The notes beneath the pieces were generated by a model. It was not told the origin of the DNA. It saw nothing but the letters and a program-made list of their open reading frames with translations, and made no database searches. A DNA stretch of 64,000 nt from Adiantum capillus-veneris (Eukaryota > Streptophyta > Polypodiopsida > Polypodiales > Pteridaceae), in contig CM043960.1 of the NCBI GenBank assembly GCA_014529385.2, forward strand, positions 22,437,719-22,501,718. The letters run 5' to 3'. Shown piece by piece: positions 36,102-46,599 of the stretch. A program made the position numbers and the translations under genes. Position 1 is the stretch's first letter. Each line of letters begins with the position of its first letter.

Positions 36102-37228
36102 ATGGTCATCACCGGAAGCGGAATGGATACTTCGCATGGAGGTGGTGAGCATGGGAGTGGCAAAGAAGAGTTTTCCCCACCAGGAGGTTTTTCCGACCCT
36201 CCCCTTCCCCATCTACGCCAGGGATTGCACTAACTCCTATGGAAGCTTTCGACAAGATGATGATGGACAGGAAGTTAGAACGCAAAGTAAGAACAGCAGA
36301 AAGAAGGGCAACCATAGAGCGTGCATATGAAGAAAGAATGGCAGCCATAGCACGTGAACACGAAGAAAGAAAAGCAGAAATGGATCGCGAGAACAAAGCA
36401 AGGAAAGCGATGAACGACCAACACATGCAAGAGTTGTTCCGACTCTTTTCTAATGTGCAGGCACAGATTGCAAAGGATCAGGAGAAGGAGACTCTCTCAG
36501 TCTCTTCTTTTCCAAAGCATGACACACATGATTTGCATGATAATGATAAGCATGATGATTTGCATGATCAAGATGTGATTTCTCACAAGCATGATGATTT
36601 GCAGGAAGAAACTGTGATTGTTCACAAGAATGATGGTTTAGTGGATACTTTTTCTAGTGAAGCTAACCTCAATTCGATCAATCATGAAGAACCGATCTTG
36701 GCTCTCGAGTCGAGGTCCAAAGAACCCCCACAGGAAGATTCGATCAATCACGAAGAACCGATCTTGGCTCTCGAGTTGGGGTCCAAAGAACTTCCACAGG
36801 AAGTATTGTGTATGCGCATGATTAGCCAGTACGCATTGTTCGAGTGTTTCATTCGTGATGCTTTCATGTATTTTAGTCACCGTTCTTATGTGATCCCTTT
36901 TCATAGGCATGACATATTGTGCGATGAACACGATTCACTCATGAATGAGCACGGATGTATGCGAATTACTCATGAAAAGATGAAATGTTTGCATTCAAGG
37001 AATTCACATTCCGTGTCTCTTCCTTGGCATGACACAGTATCCGAAAGAGCACAAGAAGGACTGAGCATCAAGCATAGGCATTTTCATTGTGACTTGCCAC
37101 AATTGATTGATTTAGATCAGAAAGACAAGTTTCGACCTCATTGTTTGCTTGTTTTTTATGAACGGTTTGGCTCTCCGTCACTTTGTTCATCTCAGATCAT
37201 TGCATGCACAATTTGTTCGAAAGACTAG
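36102..37228 (+). pseudogene. LARD-1 copy of the unknown LARD protein
   Basis: Starts MVITGSGMD at 36102. A frameshift in a C-rich run near 36200 divides it from a long open frame beginning MEAFDKMMMDRKLERKV (36239) that runs to 37228. The coiled coil is shorter than in LARD-2, and the His/Asp segment has fewer repeats. A 20-residue unit (SINHEEPILALE...PPQE) is present twice in tandem. The C-terminal domain matches LARD-2 and LARD-3 (ALFECFIRDAFMYFSHR, VIPFHRHDIL, SLPWHDTVSERAQ, LPQLIDLDQK) but the last 20 residues diverge through a small deletion. Most differences between copies leave the frame open, suggesting past selection on the protein. Confidence 0.75.
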
Positions 37229-37273
37229 AATTTTTCCAATCACTTTACATGGAATAGGTATGTTCATGTTTTT

Positions 37274-37541
37274 GTGTTGGAAGTGATTTCAGGGATTTTC
37301 AGCCTCGGAGATTTTAAAGAAGGTAGACGCACGACTATAGACGAAGTTGAAGCATTGAAGGAGCCACAGATGACTGTGTCGCTTTCGGCACGGCCCAAAG
37401 AAGCAAGCGTTGCAGACCTTTATGAAGTTCAAGTATCGCATGACCCACGCATCAGAGTGGGCCGGCGAAGAGTCCTTTCCAGGATGACGTTGTCGACGCC
37501 ATACAGTTAGGTACTAGTACCTCACTTTGAAAAGGAGGGGA
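37274..37541 (+). other. LARD-1 chromodomain-like tail remnant and polypurine tract
   Basis: Colinear with the LARD-2 and LARD-3 tails (TTTATGAAGTTCAAGTATCG present) but carrying a small deletion near 37485 and frame breaks. Ends in AAAAGGAGGGGA at the LTR edge. Confidence 0.6.
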
Positions 37542-38802
37542 TGTCACGTGCACATCTAACCCTATGTGTACGTGGACAAGCTACTTCATGACAAGGGTTC
37601 AGTTAAGCTCAGTCAGTCTAGAATAGGAAGTGATCTAGCACTTTTGTGAGTCTGTTCGCAGACCGTGCATGTCCAGACACTTAGATTAGATGCATATCCT
37701 TTGGTTGCACACAGCATGATCATCAGATTTCAGTCAGAACCCATCAGGAGCATTTTTACAGTGCATAGACCTATTTTTCCTATTTTTCACATTTTTCACT
37801 TATTATTTTTAAGTGACTTTTGTTGGAAACTCGGTGGGGCAAATTCACTAAGCAAGTATATAGGCAAACTAGAGCTAGCACTTTCTGGCAGAAGAGGCAG
37901 CAGGAACCCGGTGTTCATCAGGCAACTTCTCAGCAAGACCTCCCAAGACAGAAGACCTAGCGTTTTTGCAAATGTAGAGCTAGCGTTTTTCAGCAAGACA
38001 GAAGCCCTGGAGTTTGTGCACAGCAGGACAGCCCCGGCGACAACACGACACAACAGATCAGCCCTAGCGTTAGCAGAGTCCACAGCAGACAGCAGATTTC
38101 CCTAGCATTAGCAGATTTCCATTGCAAGCTCAGATTTCAGCCTAGCGTTTTTGCATCAACCTGGCATTTCAGCGTTTTTGCAAATCTTCGCGACAGAACC
38201 ACAAGAGGAACCAGCGTTTTCAGTTTGTAGCAATCAGACATCGCAGAAGAAGTCCCGAACCTTGCAGATCTCACCTTTCCGCAACAAATCCTCGCCGCAC
38301 AGTCAGATCCAGCGTAGTTTGCAGTTTCAGCCCGGAAAACACAGATTTCAGCATCTGCGTTTTCAGCACGTCGTCGTCGCATTGTCGCCATCGACATCAT
38401 CACCGACATAGAGTCAGAATTCAGCAAATAAAGATTTGCAGATTTCAGCCATTAGCGTTTTCAGATTTTAGCCCGTCTCGTCGTCCTCCTCATCGTCGTC
38501 GACATCGTCCGCCAGTCCAAGCATTGTAGAGATTTGTGCAATCAATAGTAGACCGCTCTCGCCATAGAGAGTGGGGCCTTTGGAGGAGGGTTTGACAACA
38601 TTCTGGTGTCGTATCCTTCTCTCTCTATCTCTCAGTCTCATGCACCTTCATTCATAGTGTTCACCACTTTGTTTGTGTCCATTGCACTCTCTCACTAAAG
38701 GAACGGAAGGCTCTCCCTTCCGTAAGTAAAAGGAACCCTTGAGCACAATTCGGCGCACTCATCTTGAGCAAAGTTCAACATTCACTTCCGTTGCACCTTA
38801 CA
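37542..38802 (+). repeat. LARD-1 3' LTR
   Basis: 1,261 bp, nearly identical to 30122-31383. It ends CACCTTACA and is followed by the CAGAC duplication. Confidence 0.92.
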
Positions 38803-39031
38803 CAGACCGAAATGTTGCAGTCATTTCGTCTATCAGTTCCTGCACTTAGACAAGTCAAGAACAAATCAGTATCATATTATTGGGAATTCCAGTTCATAAA
38901 GTCATACGGCAGAATACTTTCAGCTCACAGTATCCCTAAAACCCAAAAGAGACATCAGTGACTTTAGTATCAAAAATCGGGGAAATCTGTTGACATAGGA
39001 GTGGAGCGACTCCCCTCTTGTGCATAACCAC
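38803..39031. other. Short flank between LARD-1 and gypsy-2, unassigned
   Basis: About 220 bp of non-coding sequence holding the second CAGAC and the left ACCAC target copies. On the minus strand a CACAAGAGGGGAGT run near 39010-39022 could be the old polypurine tract of gypsy-3, whose chromodomain end lies on the other side of gypsy-2. The following sequence does not match the gypsy-3 LTR, so this is tentative. Confidence 0.4.
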
Positions 39032-40372
39032 TATAACCGGCCCGTACAACGTAGAGGGCGGTACTATTTCAATTACCTGTTAACTTTACACAGAGCACTG
39101 AGAAGGGAAGAGAACACAGTTGCGTCCAGCGACTAGAATGTCACTGCGCACACGAGACCGACACCCTGTAGGCCCCAAAGACTGGTGCCCCTTTCGGTAT
39201 TTCTTTATTCAAATTAAGGTAGACGATCCGACCACTTAGCACAAGCTTTCACAAAGCTGTCCAAACCTGGCGAGGGCTGAAAACGCAGGTTTTCGACCGG
39301 ATTTCGACAACATAACGGCGCAAAAACCCCTGTAGGTCAAAAACACCTGTCTAGGATGGATTCCCTCGTTATCTGGAAGCTTTCTAGTGAGCTGTCACAG
39401 AAATTCAGCGGGCTGTAATTCTCTGTTTTTCACTGCCGGGAGCCCAAAAGCCTGTACACGCATCCCAAGGCTCTCACGAGGCTCCCCCGATGTTCCCTTG
39501 CAGTTTAGGTGCGAAACCCTAAACCTGCAGAAAAACACAACAGGCTGTAATTCCCTGTTTCGGATCGTTTTTAGCGGAGCGAACACGCCTACGCGTGTCC
39601 CAAGGGCTCCCTCACGCAATGGGACAGTTCCCCTGTGAATTGGACGAGTTTTCACGCAAGAAAACTCTCCAAACTCGTAATCTTTCGTGATGGAACTGTG
39701 CGTACTTGTGGGGGATTAGCAATTAGCTAATCCGGTTCCTGTTCAGAAGGCTCTTGCCTTGGCAAACGCGCATAAACCCCCAGAACTGTACATGTTCAAC
39801 TGAGTAGCCCATCTAGTGGGGCATTACCATATGTGCCAAAGGGGAGAGAGAGATGCACGAGAGCAAATCATCGCGCTACATGAGACAGAGGAGAAGGCAA
39901 GATTTCCATTAAAGCTGTAGATCTGCACCCACTACTCACACACACACTGTAGGTCACTTATGATCAAAAATCAGCCTCCTCTCTCAAATTGGGCGCCCCC
40001 TCTTGCTGAGGTGTCCTGCAGGCAGCTCTCCTCCTGCCCAGTGTCCAGTTTGCCCCTTTGAGTTAATTCTCTAGTTCCCACTAACTTATAAAGTTATAAG
40101 TGACTTTCCAAGTGGCCCAGACTTCATTTGGCGCACACAGGCTTCCATAATCATCAGAATTCAGTGCTAACTGGCCCGACCAGTCCCAAACTGACCGACC
40201 CAGACTCCTGCTGTGAGAAACCTATCCGGCCACAGCCGTTTCACACTGGCCATGCAATGTCCACTTGCACCTTTTCAAGGGTTCCGAGGAAAACAAGTAA
40301 AAATAAAAATAAATAAAAATATCTAGTACTTAATTACGGAAGGCAACAGGAAAAATACACCTCCTGGTGACA
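39032..40372 (-). repeat. gypsy-2 3' LTR
   Basis: 1,341 bp; minus strand TGTCACCAGGAGG...GGCCGGTTATA. The terminus is TA rather than CA in both copies. Confidence 0.92.
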
Positions 40373-40680
40373 CATCCCACCCTTGAAATACTGCAAGCGA
40401 CCTCGCTTGCATGCCAATAATACATGCAGTATCTCCTGATATCACATATATTCTATGATGGGAATCCAAGATATACATGCTTCCGGAAATGTAGCGTTGG
40501 ACGATTAAACAATCCCACCAACCTGTCTATGACACATATATCAAGCATAGAAGCCTTCTAGTGTACTCTGAAGCACAAACTTCTCTAGCTAAATTCTGTA
40601 TGGAAAGAGTAGATACAATTGCTTAGCTACTCTCTTGTGCATCATGAACCATGCTCTTGCCTTGCTCCAAAAAGTCTACA

Positions 40681-41838
40681 TCAAGTCACTGTGGGTTCCA
40701 TCTGAAAGGCTTCAAGATACAATTGCAATAGCTGAGGTGAATCAAGCAATTCAAACTCTTCCATCCATTTGGCATCCAATGATGGATAGTTCTTGAACTT
40801 CACCAAATAGCGTCTTGCAACCTTTCCTCTAACCTTTCTTTCTTTATGTGTCAATATCTGTTCAGGAACAAGGATTTCATCCAATTCTTCCACTTCGGGT
40901 TGTTCCTCATCAAGCATATTCTATTGCACATCACCAACAAAGGGTCTTAGAAGGCTGACATGAAAAGCATTATGTATTTTCCAGCCTTCTGGTAGCTTTA
41001 ACCTGTAAGCTACATCGCTGATCTTTTCTGAAATCTGAAAAGGACCATAATATCGCATACAGAGCTTAGGAAACAAGCGTTCCTTGCCTTTCCTTTTCCT
41101 TAACCTAGCCTTTTCAAAGCGCAAAAGCACCCAATCACCAAGTGAAAATACAAGTTCACGACGGTGACGATCAGCAGCTTTCTTTTGCTTAGCCTGAGTC
41201 TTCTCAAGAGCAATCTTTATCTTCCTGTATGTTTCATCCATATCTTGCACATACTTGTCTGCCTCAAAAATCTTGTCCTTAGTCTGCAACATGGGTGGGA
41301 CTTTCTTTCCTCCTTCCACTATCTCAAATGGTGCCTTACCTGTTGATGTATGCACAGTGTTATTGTAAGCATATTCAACCAATGGGAGATGGTGTTCCCA
41401 AGTTGCCTTGTGCTCTGAGACATAACATTTGAGTAGGTCCAAGACAGTAGAATTTGCCTCTTCTGACTGTCCATCAGTTTGCGGATGAAACGAAGAAGAG
41501 AACTTGAGCGTAGTGCCCATGTTCTCAAACAATGCCTTCCAGAAAAGACTCGTCATACGTGGATCCCTCTCACTGACAATTGACTGAGGCATCCCGTGAT
41601 ATTTAAAGATATTGCTCATGAATATCTTGACCATGTGTTCTGGCTTTATCTTCTTCCTCACAGGAATGAAATGGGCCTGCTTATTGAACCTACAAATGAT
41701 AGTCCAAATCCCATCGTTTCCTGTTTGCGTCCTTGGAAGATCAAAGATAAAGTCCATTGCTATGCTTTCCCATGGCCTATCTGGGATCGGCAATGGCTGC
41801 AACAATCCCGGTTGCTTTTGTCTGTCAAATTTGACTTT
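40681..41838 (-). pseudogene. gypsy-2 integrase and chromodomain
   Basis: Downstream half of Pol. Integrase core shows AMDFIFDLPRTQTGNDG, SERDPRMTSLFW and FHPQTDGQSEEANS, so the catalytic D, D and E positions are kept. The C-terminal domain ends GWKIHNAFHVSLLRPFVGD, and the chromodomain reads RRYLVKFKNYPSLDAKWMEE and ends at 40681. A TAG at about 40918-40920 separates integrase from the chromodomain. A 7-bp insertion near 41850 (GAAGTTA after TTA) shifts the frame just before the CQKVKFDRQ zinc-finger end. Confidence 0.9.
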
Positions 41839-44800
41839 TTGGCATACTAACTTCTAAGCATGATCTTACAAATATGTCAACATCTTGACGCAAAGCTGGC
41901 CAATAGAAGAATGCCTCAACCCCTTTCACTGTCGCATCAATTCCACGATGCCCAGCATAAGGTGGAGCATGACTTTCCATCAAAATCTTTGGCCGTAACT
42001 GTTTAGTAACGCATAACTTTCCATGCATCATGAGAAAGTCATTCTTAAGCATATAGTGCTCATGATGTTGCCCATCAACAAGCTGGTCATAGATCCTTGC
42101 AAAATCTGAATCTTCAGCATATTGTGTCTTCATTTCGTCTAGTTCACAATGGTACGGAATTGACACTGCTGAAATTTGGGGCTTTCGTGACAACGCATCA
42201 GCCACCACGTTCTTTTTCCCTTGCACATGCACAATCTGAAAATGGAACATTGACAAGATGTTTGCCCATTGCATGTGCTTCTCAGACAACTTCGTCTGGG
42301 TGAGAAAATATCGCAAGGTTTGATGATCCGTTTGGACAACAAAATCAGCCCCTAGCAGATAGTGTTTCCAACTAGTGAGAGCATGAATTACTGCCAGCAA
42401 TTCTTTCTCATAGACTTGCAAGTTCCTTTCAGTCTTCAAAAGAATTCTGCTCTCATATGCGACATTTTGCATTAGAACTGCACCAAGACTATGGCCACAC
42501 GCATCACATTGAACCACAAAAGGTTTTGAAAGACCTGGCAAAATGATTACCAGATCTGAAGTCAGCTTCTCTTTCAAGTGTTTGAACGCTAAAATTTCCT
42601 TTGCTGTCCACTTGAAAGTAACTCCTTTTCCTTGTAGTGCATGGAGTGGAGAAGCAATCTCAGCAAAATTTCGGATGAACCTCCTGTAGTAGGAACATAA
42701 GCCTAGAAAGCTTCGAATGTCATGTACGGACTTCAAGTCTGGCCATGACCTAATTGCTTCCACTTTAGCAGGATCCATGCGTACCCCATCCTTTGAAACA
42801 ATGTGCCCAAGGAAGTGAATCTCTTGCAAAAAGAACTCACTTTTCTTCGCATTAATGAGTAGCCTATTCTTGCCTAGCTCATTGAAAACTGCGGTCAAGT
42901 GATCCCTATGCTCCTCTTCAGACTTTGAGTAGACAATCATGTCATCAAAGAAGGTACCCACGAAGTTTCTATGTGGTCTAAAAATTCTGTCCATCATTCT
43001 ATTAAATGTGGCAGGAGCATTTGTGAGACCAAATGGCATGACAAGAAACTCATAGAGACCAAATGTTGTCCTGAACGCAATCTTATGGACATCTTCTGGT
43101 CTAATGCGTATCTGATGATACCCGCTCTTTAGGTCTATTCTTGTAAACAATGACGCTCCCTCAAGCCGATCAAGAATGTCATCTATCCTCGGTATGGGGA
43201 ACCTGTTCTTGATGGTATTCTTATTCAAGGCACGATAGTCAATGCACATGCGCCATGAACCATCCTTCTTCTGCACTAAGAGTACAGGCGAACAAAAAGG
43301 GGATGAACTGGGCTGAATCAGCCCCTTCTCTAAAAGCTCGTTGACCTGACTCATAATCTCTTTCTGTTGGGCTGCACTAACCCTGTATGGTGGTCTATTC
43401 GGTGGACTAGAACCTGGCACAAGATCTATAGTATGATCCTCAGGTCTCTCAGGAGGTAACTCCCCTGGCAAAGAGTCCGAAAAACAATCACTGAAACCAC
43501 TCAAAAAAGTTGACCTATCTTTATCTAAGGTAGACAAATTAGATACAACTTGAGGTACTTCTTTTGCAAAGATCAAGTATGCAGAAAGATGATTCTTTAT
43601 TACAGATGAAATAGCAGAAGCAGAAACAACTAGAACAGACTCGCCTTTAAGCTTTACATCAAGGACATGATTCTTACCTCTATGTACAAGGGTAATCTTT
43701 TTGTTGTAAGTATCCACCATAGCATGCAACCTATAACACCATGGAATACCCAGTAACACATCACAGCCCTCAAGCGGCATAATATGAAATTCTTCCGCAT
43801 CCACATAACTCTGAATGTGCAGACGAAGCTTCCCCTTGTGGCTATTAAATCCATCGGAATCTCCTTTCGACAGATTGCTGGCCACTCTTGCATTCTCTAT
43901 CAACTGAAACATATTCATGACAGTAGTCTTTGTGCAATAGTCCCTGATTTTCTTGGGCAATCCGCAACAGTACTTCTCAATCTGTTCTGACAATGGCACA
44001 AACCTGTAAGAGGTGACTGGCAACAGTGCGGCCCAAAACTGTTTATTGTACTCTTCCAAGTTCACACACTGTTTAGCATTCAACTCGTGCCATTCTGTCA
44101 TCACATCCACTTCAAAAGTGTTTGTCAACCATGCAGGCGCAAAAAGTTGTTTGAATTGGACCCACGTTGTTGGGGCTTGACCTTGGTTCAACCATGCGGT
44201 CCACCATTGAAGCGCATTCCCTTTCAAGAAAGTGGCAGCCTTGCGTATCTTTGAAGATTCCGTGAAGTTGCCTCCAGCATAAGCTGCATCGAACTGCTGT
44301 ATGAAGGTCAAAGCCTTTAATTGGTCCTCAGTTCCTCTGAAAGTTTCAAACTTCACTCCCTGCCCACCTTCCTTGTAATCCTTAGGCTGACTCAAAGGAG
44401 CCACATTATCATAAACAGGTGCCTGTAACAGTGGTGCTCCATGAGTGTTCATTCCCGCACTCGCATCAACTGTTTTCCTTGTCATATCTGCATTTTGTAC
44501 GTATGGCTGCGAAAAACCAGCCATACCAAATTGTGTTCCAGGCACTCGAAACTGGCCGTAGGCACCCTGAAAACCTGGTTGGACACCCATGTTCGCGTAC
44601 ATAGGGTTACCCATGCCTGTTTGCATTGTCCCGAACACATTCCCTGGCATATAACCTGTGGAAGGTCCAGCCATAGCTTGAAACACTGAACCACCTCCAA
44701 AATAACCAGGATAAGTATTAGGGAATGGAAGGGTCTGACGCACAGCGTGTTCATTACTCCCTTGACCATTCACAAACGGTTCCTGTCCAGCTAAAGCAAG

Positions 44801-45138
44801 CTGCTTTGGATCATTGGACACCGCTAGTTGCTCAACCACATGGGCTTTCCCTCGAGCATCATGAGTCCTCTGCGCATTGGAAATCTCCTTTTCCTGCAAC
44901 GGCTCAGTCGTGCCCTGTGTAGGAGGCTCAAAACCCTATGTCGGAGCCTGTAAGAATTTCTGCATCCTTGGGTTGTTAGCCAACTGCTGAAACATGTCCA
45001 TGCAACAACACAGTTGAGTTCTAAACAACCTGTCCTCTTCTTGAAGAGTTGAAGGAATTTTCTCTGTGCCGAAGGAATTTTCTCTGTGCCATGTGAGGAA
45101 GATCCCTCTTCAGGTACTTGGTCTCTCTTCTCTGCCAT
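41825..45138 (-). pseudogene. gypsy-2 gag, protease remnant, RT and RNase H
   Basis: Gag starts at the ATG at 45138 (MAEKRDQVPEEGSSSHG). A perfect 20-bp tandem duplication (45051-45070 and 45071-45090) shifts its frame, and a TAG follows at about 44938. From 44899 to 41825 the frame is open for about 1,024 codons: Gag core (TFLKGNALQWWTAWLNQGQA), RT with [16 protein letters not shown] and FFDD near 42950, RNase H with CDACGHSLGAVLM and QTDHQTLRYFL, and the start of integrase. Gag passes directly from SKGDSDGFNSHKG into the last part of protease ([18 protein letters not shown]). About 100 residues present in gypsy-1, including the D-x-G catalytic motif, are missing without loss of frame. No CCHC knuckle is present. 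Confidence 0.9.
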
Positions 45139-45223
45139 ATCGACAAGCTCTGTGTTGCTTTCACCCACAACAATCCACGCTGCACTTTTTGAAGAAAAAG
45201 TGACTATCCCGTCGATGGAGCAA

Positions 45224-46563
45224 TATAACCAGCCCGTACAACGTAGAGGGCGGTACTATTTCAATTACCTGTTAACTTTACACAGAGCACTGAGAAGGGA
45301 AGAGAACACAATTGCGTCTAGCGACTAGAATGTCACTGCGCACACGAGACCGACACCCTGTAGGCCCCAAAGACTGGCGCCCCTTTCGGTATTTCTTTAT
45401 TCAAATTAAGGTAGACGATCCGACCACTTAGCACAAGCTTTCACAAAGCTGTCCAAACCTGGCGAGGGCTGAAAACGCAGGTTTTCGACCGGATTTCGAC
45501 AGCATAACGGCGCAAAAACCCCTGTAGGTCAAAAACACCTATCTAGGATGGATTCCCTCGATATCTGGAAGCTTTCTAGTGAGCTGTCACAGAAATTCAG
45601 CGGGCTGTAATTCTCTGTTTTTCACTGCCGGGAGCCCAAAAGCCTGTACACGCATCCCAAGGCTCTCACGAGGCTCCCCCGATGTTCCCTTGCAGTTTAG
45701 GTGCGAAACCCTAAACCTGCAGAAAAACACAGCAGGCTGTAATTCCCTGTTTCGGATCGTTTTTAGCGGAGCGAACACGCCTACGCGTGTCCCAAGGGCT
45801 CCCTCACGCAATGGGACAGTTCCCCTGTGAATTGGACGAGTTTTCACGCAGGAAAACTCTCCAAACTCGCAATCTTTCGTGATGGAACTGTGCGTACCTG
45901 TGGGGGATTAGCAATTAGCTAATCCGGTTCCTGTTCAGAAGGCTCTTGGCTTGGAAAACGCGCATAAACCCCAGAACTGTACATGTTCAACTAAGTAGCC
46001 CATCTAGTGGGGCATTACCATATGTGCCAAAGGGGAGAGAGAGATGCACGAGAGCAAATCATCGCGCTACATGAGACAGAGGAGAAGGCAAGCTTTCCAT
46101 TAAAGCTGTAGACCTGCACCCACTACTCACACACACACTGTAGGTCACTTATGATCAAAAATCAGCCTCCTCTCTCAAATTGGGCGCCCCCTCTTGCTGA
46201 GGTGTCCTGCAGGCAGCTCTCCTCCTGCCAAGTGTCGAGTTTGCCCCTTTGAGTTAATTCTCTAGTTCCCACTGACTTATAAAGTTATAAGTGACTTTCC
46301 GAGTGGCCCAGACTTCATTTGGCGCACACAGGCTTCCATAATCATCAGAATTCAGTGCTAACTGGCCCGACCAGGCCCAGACTGACCGACCCAGACTCCC
46401 GCTGTGAGAAACCTATCCGGCCGCAGCCGTTTCACACTGGCCATGCAATGTCCACTTGCACCTTTTCAAGGGTTCCGGGGAAAACAAGTAAAAATAAAAA
46501 TAAATAAAAATATCTAGTACTTATTTACGGAAGGCAGCAGGAAAAATACACCTCCTGGTGACA
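45224..46563 (-). repeat. gypsy-2 5' LTR and adjacent primer site
   Basis: 1,340 bp. Directly inside it (45205-45223) the minus strand reads TTGCTCCATCGACGGGATA, aligned with the gypsy-1 primer site but with several changes, including loss of the TGG that pairs with tRNA CCA. Confidence 0.92.
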
Positions 46564-46599
46564 ACCACTGCACCAAATTCCGCCCAGCTAAGTTCAGGA

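Larger units (their letters stand above)
30122..38802 (+). mobile_element. LARD-1: non-autonomous LTR retrotransposon with its own ORF, interrupted by LARD-2
   Basis: LTRs at 30122-31383 and 37542-38802 start TGTCACG and end CCTTACA. The target duplication CAGAC is exact (30117-30121 and 38803-38807). A TTGGTGTCAGAGC primer site and an AAAAGGAGGGGA polypurine tract are present. The internal region, once LARD-2 is removed, is about 1.9 kb and holds one unknown gene and a short chromodomain-like tail, with no protease, RT or integrase. The element sits in LINE-2. Confidence 0.9.
39032..46563 (-). mobile_element. gypsy-2: Ty3/gypsy chromovirus with internal protease deletion
   Basis: LTRs at 39032-40372 and 45224-46563; exact target duplication ACCAC (39027-39031 and 46564-46568). 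Gag-Pol lies on the minus strand and belongs to the same family as gypsy-1. It is inserted just beyond the gypsy-3 chromodomain. The LTRs differ by only a few bases by eye, so the insertion looks young relative to gypsy-1 and gypsy-3. Confidence 0.93.

Noticed and set aside
38803-38995. 3' LTR of gypsy-3
   Set aside because: The position fits and a purine run is nearby, but the sequence does not resemble the gypsy-3 LTR at 51432-51881/59105-59144.
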